Shown: positions 1-6,198 of the stretch, piece by piece | Numbering within the stretch: position 1 is the first letter of the stretch | How the letters are laid out: each line of letters begins with the position of its first letter | DNA from: Muribaculaceae bacterium | Lineage (GTDB): Bacteria > Bacteroidota > Bacteroidia > Bacteroidales > Muribaculaceae | Length of the DNA stretch: 9,481 bases | Direction: 5' to 3' | NCBI GenBank assembly: GCA_022511505.1 | Contig: JAFLTK010000042.1 | Location: forward strand, 1-9,481 | Made by a program: the position numbers and the translations under genes | Notes under the pieces: generated by a model | What the model saw: the letters and a program-made list of their open reading frames with translations, nothing else | What the model was told of the DNA's origin: nothing | Database searches by the model: none

Positions 1-56
1 TTATGGATGCATGGGAAAACAATAGCAAAGACAAACCTTTGGAACTTGATTTTTGA
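1..56 (+). CDS. Possible 3' end of an upstream gene (partial)
   Basis: Reading from position 3 gives 17 codons ending at a TGA (54-56). The encoded tail MDAWENNSKDKPLELDF is polar and charged like a normal protein C-terminus. A strong hairpin begins 20 bases after the stop, which fits the end of a transcription unit. The fragment is too short to assign a family. Another frame is also open, up to a stop near 69, so the call rests on composition and on the hairpin. Confidence 0.35.
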   Translation, partial: MDAWENNSKDKPLELDF

Positions 57-76
57 ATTATTAAGTTGATTCTCAT

Positions 77-109
77 TACAGCGTGTGCCGTGGGACGGCA
101 TACGCTGTA
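77..109. terminator. Stem-loop, probable terminator of the upstream gene
   Basis: A 15-bp stem (77-91 with 95-109, one G-T wobble) closes a GGG loop. The arms read ACAGCGTGTGCCGT and ACGGCATACGCTGT. No long T-run follows, so it may work as a bidirectional or factor-assisted terminator. It lies about 80 bases before the promoter of the GH18 gene and would insulate it from upstream transcription. Confidence 0.6.
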
Positions 110-161
110 TATCAATGCTTTGGGGCGACTTTGACGAGATTTTTCGGGAATGGCAGGCGTC

Positions 162-195
162 TTGTTGGAGGGATTGGATTTTTTTGTTATTTTTG
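162..195 (+). promoter_or_regulatory. Bacteroidota-type promoter of the GH18 gene
   Basis: The -7 element TATTTTTG (188-195) matches TAnnTTTG exactly. Two overlapping TTG triplets (162-167) serve as a -33 element; the second leaves a 20-base spacer. The ATG at 220 lies 24 bases after the box, giving a short A-rich leader without a Shine-Dalgarno sequence, as is usual in this phylum. Confidence 0.7.
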
Positions 196-219
196 CGAAA
201 GAAACAATAATACACAATT

Positions 220-1230
220 ATGAAACAACTATTGCCGGCGGTGCTGATTGCCGCAGTGTTGACGGGATGCTTTGCGACGGCCGCAACGGGTGCACGCCCT
301 GAGAATGAAAAGATAGTATGCGCCTACATGGCGCATAGTGCTACCGACTCTGTGCCAACGTGTTACATCAACCGTCTTATCTATTCCCACGTCTACCTGA
401 ACACGACGCTGACCGACGTCACGGTGCTCAATCCCTCGCGACTGAGATATGCCTCGTCGCTTAAATCGCGCGACGAGGGTCTCGAGGTGATGGTATCGTT
501 TGGCGGCAGCCCGTCGACGCTGTCGCGGGCAATGCGCTCTGACTCGCTGCGGGCGATTGTGGTCGACCGCTGTGTCGACATCATCAACGAGTTCAACCTC
601 GACGGGATTGACATCGACTGGGAATACCCCGGGCGCGGCGAGGGGGCACTGAGCGAGAAAGAGGATGTCGCCAACTACGTCAAGCTGCTGGCCGACCTGC
701 GCCGTGCGCTCGGACCAGACAAGCGCATCACCATCGCGTGTGCCGGTTCGGGGTATGGCGTTGACCTGCCCGAGATGGCGCGGTGGGTCGACCAGTTTAA
801 CGTCATGTGCTATGACATGGGCACTCCGCCGTCCCATCATTCGGCACTTTACCCGTCGGAGCACGTGGCGTGGATAGAGACCGACGGCAGCATCTCGCGC
901 TTTCTCGACGCCGGCGTGCCGCCCGAGAAAATCATCCTCGGCGTGCCTTTCTATGGGCGTGGCGCCGGGCCGTTCAACAGTTTTGTCGAGTGGCGCGACA
1001 TAACGCTGCCCGATGGCGCCACCGAGCGCTTTGACTCCGTCGCCATGGTCCCCTGGATTGCCGACGCCGCCGGCGAGATGATACTGACCTACGACAACCC
1101 CCGCTCCCTCGCCATGAAATGCCGCTATGCTGCCGACCGCGGCCTCGCCGGCGCCATGTACTGGCGCATCGAGGAAGACGACTCGGCCCAATCCCTCGGC
1201 CGTGCCGTCTACACCACCCTCAATCCCTAA
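220..1230 (+). CDS. Secreted GH18-family glycosidase (chitinase-like), lipoprotein
   Basis: A 336-residue protein with a lipoprotein signal peptide: Lys2, a hydrophobic run, then the lipobox LTGC with Cys17 as the acylated residue. The rest is a compact GH18 TIM barrel. SFGG at 93-96 is the conserved beta-3 motif. DGIDIDWEYPG starting at 128 is the DxxDxDxE active site (Asp128, Asp131, Asp133, catalytic acid Glu135). MCYDM (196-200) holds the Tyr/Asp pair that supports substrate-assisted catalysis, and Trp315 near the end fits the substrate-stacking residue of the last strand. Family members cleave beta-1,4 GlcNAc linkages in chitin-type polymers, N-glycan cores or peptidoglycan-derived glycans; the substrate cannot be read here. 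There is no carbohydrate-binding module and no obvious chitinase insertion domain. The residues after Cys17 lack the acidic run used for surface export in Bacteroidota, so a periplasm-facing location is as likely as the cell surface. It has its own promoter and no SusC/D neighbours. Confidence 0.9.
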   Translation: MKQLLPAVLIAAVLTGCFATAATGARPENEKIVCAYMAHSATDSVPTCYINRLIYSHVYLNTTLTDVTVLNPSRLRYASSLKSRDEGLEVMVSFGGSPSTLSRAMRSDSLRAIVVDRCVDIINEFNLDGIDIDWEYPGRGEGALSEKEDVANYVKLLADLRRALGPDKRITIACAGSGYGVDLPEMARWVDQFNVMCYDMGTPPSHHSALYPSEHVAWIETDGSISRFLDAGVPPEKIILGVPFYGRGAGPFNSFVEWRDITLPDGATERFDSVAMVPWIADAAGEMILTYDNPRSLAMKCRYAADRGLAGAMYWRIEEDDSAQSLGRAVYTTLNP

Positions 1231-1269
1231 ATCATTAAACTACTTGGTTCAGACTGGAGTGATTCTCGA

Positions 1270-1383
1270 ATGAAAAAATATCTCAGGAGTCTTGATTGGG
1301 TAATAGAAATCAAAGAAGGCCGGCGCATCCTTTTTGCACTTAAGGGTTTAGAAACATCCATGGCCTTGACTTTGAAATTTTAA
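1270..1383 (+). CDS. Possible small ORF, 37 residues, unrecognised
   Basis: An ATG-started frame of 37 codons ends at TAA (1381-1383). The product starts MKKYLRSLDWVIEIKEGRR and ends MALTLKF; it is basic and has no signal peptide or recognisable domain. GGAG lies about 11 bases before the ATG, but Shine-Dalgarno sequences mean little in this phylum and no TAnnTTTG box precedes it. It fills most of the 213-base gap between the GH18 and HIT genes and ends just before the HIT promoter. It could be a real small protein, a gene remnant or chance. Confidence 0.22.
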   Translation: MKKYLRSLDWVIEIKEGRRILFALKGLETSMALTLKF

Positions 1384-1390
1384 GAGGAGT

Positions 1391-1422
1391 GTTGGTGGTT
1401 TGAGTAATTATGTGTAACTTTG
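1391..1422 (+). promoter_or_regulatory. Bacteroidota-type promoter of the HIT gene
   Basis: TAACTTTG (1415-1422) is an exact TAnnTTTG box. GTTG (1391-1394) is a reasonable -33 element with a 20-base spacer. The box overlaps the TTG at 1420 that would begin the longest open frame, so that TTG cannot be the start of a transcript made here. The ATG at 1444, 21 bases further on, is preferred. Confidence 0.65.
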
Positions 1423-1443
1423 AGAAACTTTAAATCAAAAACT

Positions 1444-1869
1444 ATGTATTCTGACCCGAAAGAGTGCTTGTATTGCACTAATAATGACACACTTAAGTCG
1501 CTGATGATTGAAATTGCGCCGTTGAAGGTGTCTCGCGCATTCTTGTTTAAGGAGCAGACCTACCACGGTCGCTGCCTCGTTGCCTACAATGGTCACGTAA
1601 ATGACCTCAACGAGTTGAGTGATAGCGAGTTGGCTGACTTTATGGCCGACGTTGCCCGCGTTACTCGCGCGATGCAGGCGGTGTTCAACCCCGAGAAAAT
1701 CAACTATGGCGCCTATTCCGACAAGTTGTCGCACTTGCATTTCCACCTCGCGCCCAAGTATGTCGACGGTCCCGACTATGGCGGCACGTTCCAGATGAAC
1801 CCGGGCAAGGTTTATTTGAGTGACGAGGAGTATGCCCGCATGGTTGACGCTATCCGCGCCGCGCTCTAA
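1444..1869 (+). CDS. HIT-family (histidine triad) nucleotide-binding protein
   Basis: A 141-residue cytosolic protein with the histidine triad His97-x-His99-x-His101 inside SHLHFHLAPKY; the triad binds the nucleotide phosphate and the middle His attacks it. HIT proteins hydrolyse or transfer nucleotidyl groups (AMP-lysine hydrolases, Ap4A hydrolases, GalT relatives); which substrate applies here is not visible. CLYC (Cys8-Cys11) near the N-terminus resembles the zinc-binding pair present in some HIT branches, although a second zinc half-site is not obvious. The start at 1444 is chosen because the promoter box covers the upstream TTG. Length is normal for the family. The esterase gene begins 14 bases after the stop with no promoter between, so the two are probably co-transcribed, but a shared function is not evident. 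Confidence 0.85.
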   Translation: MYSDPKECLYCTNNDTLKSLMIEIAPLKVSRAFLFKEQTYHGRCLVAYNGHVNDLNELSDSELADFMADVARVTRAMQAVFNPEKINYGAYSDKLSHLHFHLAPKYVDGPDYGGTFQMNPGKVYLSDEEYARMVDAIRAAL

Positions 1870-1883
1870 ATCAGCGACTTGCG

Positions 1884-2882
1884 ATGAAAAGAATCTTTGC
1901 CGGTGTCATCGCCTTGATGGCGATGGCCGGTACCGCTCGCGCGGCCACGGTTGAAATCGACGGCGTCCCCCGCGACACGTCCTTTACCGTCCACTCGACG
2001 GCCGTCAAGGTCCGGAAAGTCTATCCCGACGTCAAGGTTGTTCCCCCGACGATGACCGAGGGGCTGACCGTCCGCGAGGACGTGGTCTACTACCGTCCCG
2101 GCGGCGACCGCGCGCTCAAGGTCGACATCTACCGCCCGGCGACCGACAGTGTGCTGCCGGCGGTGCTGATGGTGCATGGCGGCGGATGGAACTCGGGCGA
2201 CCGCAGCCTCCAGCGACCGCTCGCCCAAGCGCTTGCGGCACAGGGATTTGTGACAATCCCGGTGGAATATCGGTTGACGCCCGAAGCACCCTATCCGGCA
2301 GGGTTGCACGATGTCAAGCGCGCCGTGTCGTGGGTTCGTGCCCATGCCGCCGAGTTGGGCGTCGACCCCGAGCGGGTTGCCATCAGCGGTTGCTCGGCCG
2401 GCGGACAACTTGCCGCCCTGACCGGCGTCACCAACGGCTCGCGACGCCACTGCCCGGCTGACGTCGACCCGGCTGATGCCCGCGTTCAGGCCGTTGTCAA
2501 TATCGACGGGATTGTCACGTTTGTATCTGACTACAACCTTGCCGACGTTGCCGAGCGCGTGGCCAAAAAGGGAACGAAACCGGTTAATGCTCAGTGGCTT
2601 GGCGGCCTGCCCGACGAGGCCCCCGAGAACTGGCGCGAAGCCTCGTCGCTCCTGTGGATAACCGACGACAGCGCCCCGGTTTGCTTCATCAACTCGCGGT
2701 TGCCACGCTATCATGACGGCCGAGACGACCTCGTTTCCGAGTACCATCGCCGCGGTCTGCCCGTAGCAGTCATCAGCCTCGACAGCGAGGTCCATCCCTT
2801 CTGGTTCTTTGACCGCTGGTTCACGCCAACCGTCACCGCCGCTGCCGCCTTCCTCCAAGCCACCATGCCGCCCGCTCCTTAA
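1884..2882 (+). CDS. Secreted alpha/beta-hydrolase, probable carbohydrate esterase
   Basis: A 332-residue protein with a signal peptide ending in ARA (likely cut after Ala20), followed by an esterase fold of the hormone-sensitive-lipase/BD-FAE type. HGGGW (98-102) is the oxyanion-hole motif. GCSAGG (169-174) is the nucleophile elbow with Ser171. The catalytic His is most likely His304 in EVHPFWFFDRWF, a C-terminal motif resembling that of exported Bacteroidota esterases of the pectin/xylan acetylesterase sort. The acid is probably an Asp in the HDGRDD stretch (277-282). Such enzymes remove acetyl or aryl groups from plant polysaccharides; the exact ester is unknown. Export to the periplasm fits that role. 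It follows the HIT gene by 14 bases and no hairpin follows it. Confidence 0.85.
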   Translation: MKRIFAGVIALMAMAGTARAATVEIDGVPRDTSFTVHSTAVKVRKVYPDVKVVPPTMTEGLTVREDVVYYRPGGDRALKVDIYRPATDSVLPAVLMVHGGGWNSGDRSLQRPLAQALAAQGFVTIPVEYRLTPEAPYPAGLHDVKRAVSWVRAHAAELGVDPERVAISGCSAGGQLAALTGVTNGSRRHCPADVDPADARVQAVVNIDGIVTFVSDYNLADVAERVAKKGTKPVNAQWLGGLPDEAPENWREASSLLWITDDSAPVCFINSRLPRYHDGRDDLVSEYHRRGLPVAVISLDSEVHPFWFFDRWFTPTVTAAAAFLQATMPPAP

Positions 2883-2929
2883 CTAACCAATCCACAATCC
2901 TCATTCAGAAAAGTTTTTAAAGATTACTC

Positions 2930-2956
2930 TTGTTTATAGATTTTTATTTATTTTTG
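2930..2956 (+). promoter_or_regulatory. Bacteroidota-type promoter of the acidic lipoprotein gene
   Basis: TATTTTTG (2949-2956) is an exact TAnnTTTG box. The nearest TTG (2930-2932) leaves a 16-base spacer, shorter than usual, so the -33 element is uncertain. The ATG at 2988 is 31 bases after the box. Confidence 0.6.
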
Positions 2957-2987
2957 CACTGCTTAACGTTTGAATAATACTGTGAAA

Positions 2988-3686
2988 ATGAAACGATATC
3001 AGTTCAGAGGATTGTTGCCCATTGCCGTGGCGGGTTGTTTGTTTGCCGTGGCTATGGGTTCTTGTTCCAATAAAGTCATTGAGGACCAGAATGTTAAGGT
3101 AATCGAACTAACCAATGAGACCGAAAACGACGATGATGAGAGCACAGAGGAGGTCGACAGTTTGTTGAATACAGAGGACTTGGAAGTTCCGGTTCCTGAA
3201 GAACCCGCTAAAGGCAATAAATGGACTTCTCGGTATGGCGGCAAATCTGAACGCGATAAACATGACCGAAGCGTAGAGGCTGCCAAGATGGCCGGCTCAG
3301 AGTTTCCGCTGACCCAATATTCGCTCGTCGGGATGGAAGACGGTGGCGTTGGACTGCGTAACTCCCGGGAAATGAAGCAGATGCTGACCGAAATTGGTTT
3401 CACCGTCACGACTGCCAAAAATAAAGGCGGAGGCACCTCGCTCAAGGCCGAGCGCAATGGGACGACGGTTGAAGCGGTTGTGGACACGCCTAAAGCCCAC
3501 TGCGAGATAAATTTCAAGGAGCCGAAGGGGGTTGAGGATTTTGTCAAGTCGCTGAAACGCTCGTCGTGGAAAAAGAACATCGGGATGACGTTTGACTACA
3601 GCCACCCCGTGTCGGGCAACAACCGAAATGTTTTCGCCAAAATCGACGGTCAAAAAGTAACCCTTTTCTGCCCGGCAAGAGATTAG
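2988..3686 (+). CDS. Acidic lipoprotein of unknown function
   Basis: A 232-residue protein I do not recognise. The signal region has basic residues 2-7, a hydrophobic segment 8-24 and a Cys at 26 (MGSC), the preferred lipidation site; Cys17 (VAGC) also fits a lipobox but leaves a very short hydrophobic core. Residues about 40-75 form a strongly acidic, low-complexity linker rich in Asp and Glu, probably disordered and acting as a spacer from the membrane. The C-terminal 150 residues look folded, with alternating strand and helix patterns, and begin after a basic stretch around KWTSRYGGKSERDKHDRS. The ATG at 2988 is preferred over an upstream TTG at 2970 because the latter lies too close to the promoter box. 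A hairpin about 100 bases downstream ends the unit. Localization is inferred from sequence; no enzymatic motif is visible. Confidence 0.75.
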   Translation: MKRYQFRGLLPIAVAGCLFAVAMGSCSNKVIEDQNVKVIELTNETENDDDESTEEVDSLLNTEDLEVPVPEEPAKGNKWTSRYGGKSERDKHDRSVEAAKMAGSEFPLTQYSLVGMEDGGVGLRNSREMKQMLTEIGFTVTTAKNKGGGTSLKAERNGTTVEAVVDTPKAHCEINFKEPKGVEDFVKSLKRSSWKKNIGMTFDYSHPVSGNNRNVFAKIDGQKVTLFCPARD

Positions 3687-3784
3687 ATTCTTTTCGCCCT
3701 TCGGACTCACACCCGTCCATGACCAACAAAAATCAATAGCAAGAGCGACGGCCTAAGACAATTGCCGGAATGATTGAACACAAT

Positions 3785-3827
3785 ATGTAGCCACGGGGAC
3801 GCGAAATCTTGCATCCCGTGGCTATAT
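3785..3827. terminator. Stem-loop between converging genes, probable bidirectional terminator
   Basis: A perfect 10-bp stem, TAGCCACGGG (3788-3797) with CCCGTGGCTA (3815-3824), extends by three further pairs to 3785-3827, one of them a wobble. It stands in the 198-base gap between the lipoprotein gene (rightward) and frr (leftward), where a terminator for both is expected. Only short T-runs flank it. Nothing else was recognised in this gap. Confidence 0.65.
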
Positions 3828-3884
3828 CGTTTGGACCCTATAATTTTATAGAGTCTTATCTGTAAACGGTTGATTGACCGGGGG

Positions 3885-4442
3885 TTAGACGGTCATGATT
3901 TCTTTTTCTTTTGCGGCGAAAAGTTCGTCGATTTTCTTGAGGTATTTGTCGTGGAGTTTCTGGACCGAGCCTTCGGCATCTTTCTCTACATCCTCGGGCA
4001 TGCCTTGCTTGACGGCTTTCTTGAGTCCGTCGATGGCGTCGCGGCGGGCGTTGCGCACTGAGATTTTGGCGTTCTCGGCCTCGGCCTTTGATTGCTTAAC
4101 GAGTTGGGTGCGACGCTCTTGGGTCAACGGGGGAATGGAGAGGCGGATAACCTCGCCGTTGTTCTCGGGGGTGATACCGAGGTCGCTGTTGATGATGGCT
4201 TTCTCGATTTCCTTGAACATCGATTTTTCCCAGGGGGTGATGACGATTGTACGAGCATCGGGGACCGAGATGTTGGCAACGTTGGAGATGGGGGCGGCGC
4301 TGCCATAATACATCACTTTAATGCCGTCGATAATCTTGGGGTTTGCCTTGCCGGCGCGGATGTGGGCAAGAGACTCGTCGAGATAGGCAACGGCCATCTG
4401 CATTTTCTCTTCGGCGGGATTGATGTAGTCTTTAACTTCCAT
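3885..4442 (-). CDS. frr: Ribosome recycling factor
   Basis: A 185-residue protein, the normal length of the family. With EF-G it splits the post-termination ribosome so that subunits can be reused; it is cytosolic and essential in most bacteria. Family blocks are all present: IRAGKANP (28-35, more often RTGRA-S/N-P), PDARTIVITPWEKSMFKEIE (61-80), LGITPENNGEVIRLSIPPLT (88-107) and the C-terminal helix with RNARRDA (130-136) and KLHDKYLKKIDEL. The two-domain layout, a long three-helix bundle with a small beta domain in between, is consistent with these blocks. It is downstream of pyrH on the same strand, a pairing common across bacteria, but the gap is 130 bases, wide for an operon. No TAnnTTTG box was found in that gap, so read-through from pyrH is likely. 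Confidence 0.97.
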   Translation of the reverse strand: MEVKDYINPAEEKMQMAVAYLDESLAHIRAGKANPKIIDGIKVMYYGSAAPISNVANISVPDARTIVITPWEKSMFKEIEKAIINSDLGITPENNGEVIRLSIPPLTQERRTQLVKQSKAEAENAKISVRNARRDAIDGLKKAVKQGMPEDVEKDAEGSVQKLHDKYLKKIDELFAAKEKEIMTV

Positions 4443-4470
4443 GGTAGTTTAATTATTTAAGTTTCGCAGG

Positions 4471-4534
4471 CTCAACTTAAAGTTTAGAGTTTAAAGTTTA
4501 TTGTATCGTCCAATCTCTTAGAACTTTAACTGAG
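4471..4534 (-). promoter_or_regulatory. Repeat-bearing leader between pyrH and frr with alternative hairpins
   Basis: TTAAAGTTTA occurs twice (4477-4486 and 4491-4500) and the complementary AACTTTAA lies at 4522-4529. Either copy can pair with it over 8 bases. The outer pairing also adds CTCA (4471-4474) with TGAG (4531-4534) across a small bulge. The two pairings exclude each other. The stems are AT-rich and weak, so a regulatory role is only a suggestion. Confidence 0.3.
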
Positions 4535-4544
4535 CAAGGCGGGA

Positions 4545-4574
4545 GTTGTTGATGTTGTTACTGTTGTTGATGTT
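4545..4574. repeat. 12-bp direct repeat at the end of pyrH
   Basis: GTTGTTGATGTT occurs at 4545-4556 and again at 4563-4574, 18 bases apart; the second copy overlaps the pyrH stop codon. A nearly identical TTGTTGATGTTG is found at 5283-5294, directly at the pyrH start. On the transcribed strand it reads AACATCAACAA. It could be chance A-rich leader sequence or a duplicated untranslated segment. Confidence 0.45.
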
Positions 4575-5283
4575 AGTAGACGAGGGTTCCGATTTTTTCG
4601 CCGGCGATGACTCGAGCAAGGTTACCGGGGGTGTCCATGTCAAAGACGATGATGGGTAGGTTGTTTTCCTTGCAGAGGGCGGTGGCGGTGAGGTCCATGA
4701 CGCGGAGGCTGCGGTTGTAGATTTCGTCGTAGGTGATTGAGTCAAACTTGACGGCATTTGGGTCTTTCTCGGGGTCGGCAGTGTATATTCCGTCAACGCG
4801 GGTTCCTTTGAGCATTACGTCGGCTTTGACCTCGATGCCGCGGAGGGCGCTGCCGGTGTCGGTGGTGAAATAGGGGTTGCCGGTTCCGCCGGCAATGATG
4901 GCTACGGTTCCGCGCTCGAGGGCGGCGATTGCCTCGCGGTTGCTGTAATAGTCGCCTATGGGGTACATATTGAGGGCGGTGAACACCTTTGCGCTCTGGC
5001 CGATAGCCTCGAGGGCACTCTGGAGAGCGAGGGAGTTGATGACGGTGGCAAGCATGCCCATCTGGTCGCCCTTGACGCGGTCAAAGCCGCGGGTTGCTCC
5101 CTGGAGGCCGCGGAAGATGTTGCCGCCGCCAATGACGATGGCCACCTGCACGCCGCCGGCGGCTATCTCCTTGATTTGCTCGGCATATTCGCCAAGTCGC
5201 TTTGTATCAATACCATATCCCTGCTCGCCCATCAGCGACTCGCCGCTGAGTTTCAACAGGATGCGTTTATATTGTGATGTCAT
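4573..5283 (-). CDS. pyrH: UMP kinase (uridylate kinase)
   Basis: A 236-residue amino-acid-kinase-fold protein that converts UMP and ATP to UDP and ADP in pyrimidine nucleotide synthesis; cytosolic and usually hexameric. Motifs in order: LLKLSGESL (9-17) at the phosphate-binding start, IGGGNIFRG (51-59), GDQMGMLAT (72-80) with the UMP-binding Asp73, GGTGNPYFTTDT (132-143), KGTRVDGIYTADP (159-171) for the nucleotide base, and a C-terminal IGTLVY. Length matches bacterial PyrH. An in-frame opening reaches 54 residues further upstream, but it covers the promoter and its translation is unlike the family, so the ATG at 5283 is the start. The bacterial enzyme is typically activated by GTP and inhibited by UTP; this is family knowledge, not read from the sequence. 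It is followed by frr. Confidence 0.97.
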   Translation of the reverse strand: MTSQYKRILLKLSGESLMGEQGYGIDTKRLGEYAEQIKEIAAGGVQVAIVIGGGNIFRGLQGATRGFDRVKGDQMGMLATVINSLALQSALEAIGQSAKVFTALNMYPIGDYYSNREAIAALERGTVAIIAGGTGNPYFTTDTGSALRGIEVKADVMLKGTRVDGIYTADPEKDPNAVKFDSITYDEIYNRSLRVMDLTATALCKENNLPIIVFDMDTPGNLARVIAGEKIGTLVY

Positions 5284-5309
5284 TGTTGATGTTGGTTGAT
5301 TAATTTTCA

Positions 5310-5344
5310 CAAATGTAATATAAAATTGCGATATTTTCAGCAAA
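5310..5344 (-). promoter_or_regulatory. Bacteroidota-type promoter of pyrH (leftward)
   Basis: Read on the minus strand, TACATTTG (5317 to 5310) is an exact TAnnTTTG box and TTTG (5344 to 5341) is an exact -33 element, with a 23-base spacer. The pyrH ATG follows 26 bases after the box. It is one of the best promoters in the window. Confidence 0.75.
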
Positions 5345-5356
5345 TTTTTTGTAGAA

Positions 5357-5389
5357 TTGTGGTCGTGCCGGTAATTCTTTGTATTTTTG
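5357..5389 (+). promoter_or_regulatory. Bacteroidota-type promoter of the unknown gene (rightward)
   Basis: TATTTTTG (5382-5389) is an exact TAnnTTTG box and TTG (5357-5359) gives a 22-base spacer. It diverges from the pyrH promoter; the two -33 elements are only 12 bases apart, so polymerase binding at one may affect the other. The box overlaps the TTG at 5387 that opens the longest frame. Confidence 0.65.
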
Positions 5390-5410
5390 CAGTCAAAGAT
5401 GGCTATTAGC

Positions 5411-6157
5411 ATGAAATTTTTCAAGAAAATAATCGACCGCGTCACGGGACGACCGGACTATGACAGTTTCACGGTTGACCCACAGATGGCCGGGGTTGAC
5501 CCGGAAGACAACAGTCGCGACTTGCCGGACGATATAGGACCCGACGGCGCTGTCGACGAGCAGTTTAAGTCGACGTTTGCCCACCGGCTTGCCAAGAGTT
5601 ACCTTGACTGGGGCGACACGTTTGTGCCCCAGGTCCTTGAGCGCATGGTCGACGTCAAGCTTTGCTCGCTGATACCTTATTTTATAGCGCGACGAGTGTT
5701 TGGCCCCGGCGGCGCCGACATTGTCAAGTCGCGTCCCGACATTCTGGAACTTTTCCGCCTCGAAATAACCACAACCGAGGGTCATAATGTCATTGACCAC
5801 AGTTTTGGGGCATCGGTATTGCTGCCGGTGAAATATCGCGGGTATGGCCACCCGGTCAACTCGCGCGAGCACATCGGCCACCTGTTTCAGGTCAACATTC
5901 TGTCGTTTCCCGGCGAGAGCCACATCCTTGGGTATCGCGACACCGCCGAGGGTAAGATTGATATTATCAAGGGAATGAAGCCGGTTGGCAACTTCGGGCG
6001 CTGGGACCTCTTTGAACTCGACTTGGCGCTGAGCGACGACACCACGGCGCTGTTTACCCTCGCGCCGCCGTTTGGCGACCGCCTCGTCGAAGTCTGCCAC
6101 TTCAACCCCGATAAGGGGCACGCCTCGATTCTCTACCGTTTCCAACGCAAAGCATAA
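5411..6157 (+). CDS. Cytosolic protein of unknown function upstream of nadB
   Basis: I do not recognise this 248-residue protein. It has no signal peptide or membrane segment. It opens with a short basic stretch (MKFFKKIIDR), then an acidic, probably flexible region (about 15-50, rich in Asp and Pro), then a folded part. The latter includes FAHRLAKSYLDWGDTFVPQV (56-75), an aromatic/basic patch LIPYFIARRVFGPGG (87-101) and Gly-rich beta-like segments such as GNFGRWDLFELDLALSDD (193-210). The His residues around 125-160 (GHNVIDH, YGHP, EHIGH) could bind a metal, but no known signature is met. The ATG at 5411 is preferred over 5399: it lies 21 bases past the promoter box, as in neighbouring genes, whereas 5399 would be nearly leaderless. 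nadB follows after 41 bases without a promoter, so the two are probably co-transcribed. Confidence 0.75.
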   Translation: MKFFKKIIDRVTGRPDYDSFTVDPQMAGVDPEDNSRDLPDDIGPDGAVDEQFKSTFAHRLAKSYLDWGDTFVPQVLERMVDVKLCSLIPYFIARRVFGPGGADIVKSRPDILELFRLEITTTEGHNVIDHSFGASVLLPVKYRGYGHPVNSREHIGHLFQVNILSFPGESHILGYRDTAEGKIDIIKGMKPVGNFGRWDLFELDLALSDDTTALFTLAPPFGDRLVEVCHFNPDKGHASILYRFQRKA

Positions 6158-6198
6158 ACATTAACTCCCTCTCTCCCGGCAAGATACAGTTTACAGTT

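Noticed and set aside
229..1191. Long open frame antisense to the GH18 gene (about 320 codons)
   Set aside because: It mirrors the codon bias of the GC-rich gene on the other strand, has no recognisable domain and no promoter box, and lies wholly inside a well-supported gene.
1866..2858. Long open frame antisense to the esterase gene (about 330 codons)
   Set aside because: Translation is low-complexity and Gly/Asp/Arg-rich, with no motif; it is a shadow of the esterase reading frame.
3870..4308. Rightward open frames opposite frr
   Set aside because: Shadows of frr, whose protein is unmistakable on the minus strand.
5284..5445. 54-residue N-terminal extension of PyrH
   Set aside because: It spans the pyrH promoter and is unlike PyrH proteins, which begin directly at the phosphate-binding strand.
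5393..6145. Open frame of 250 codons antisense to the unknown gene upstream of nadB
   Set aside because: The forward frame has a promoter at the right distance, whereas this frame runs into the divergent promoter region and shows no family motif. Because the forward gene is itself unrecognised, a small doubt remains.
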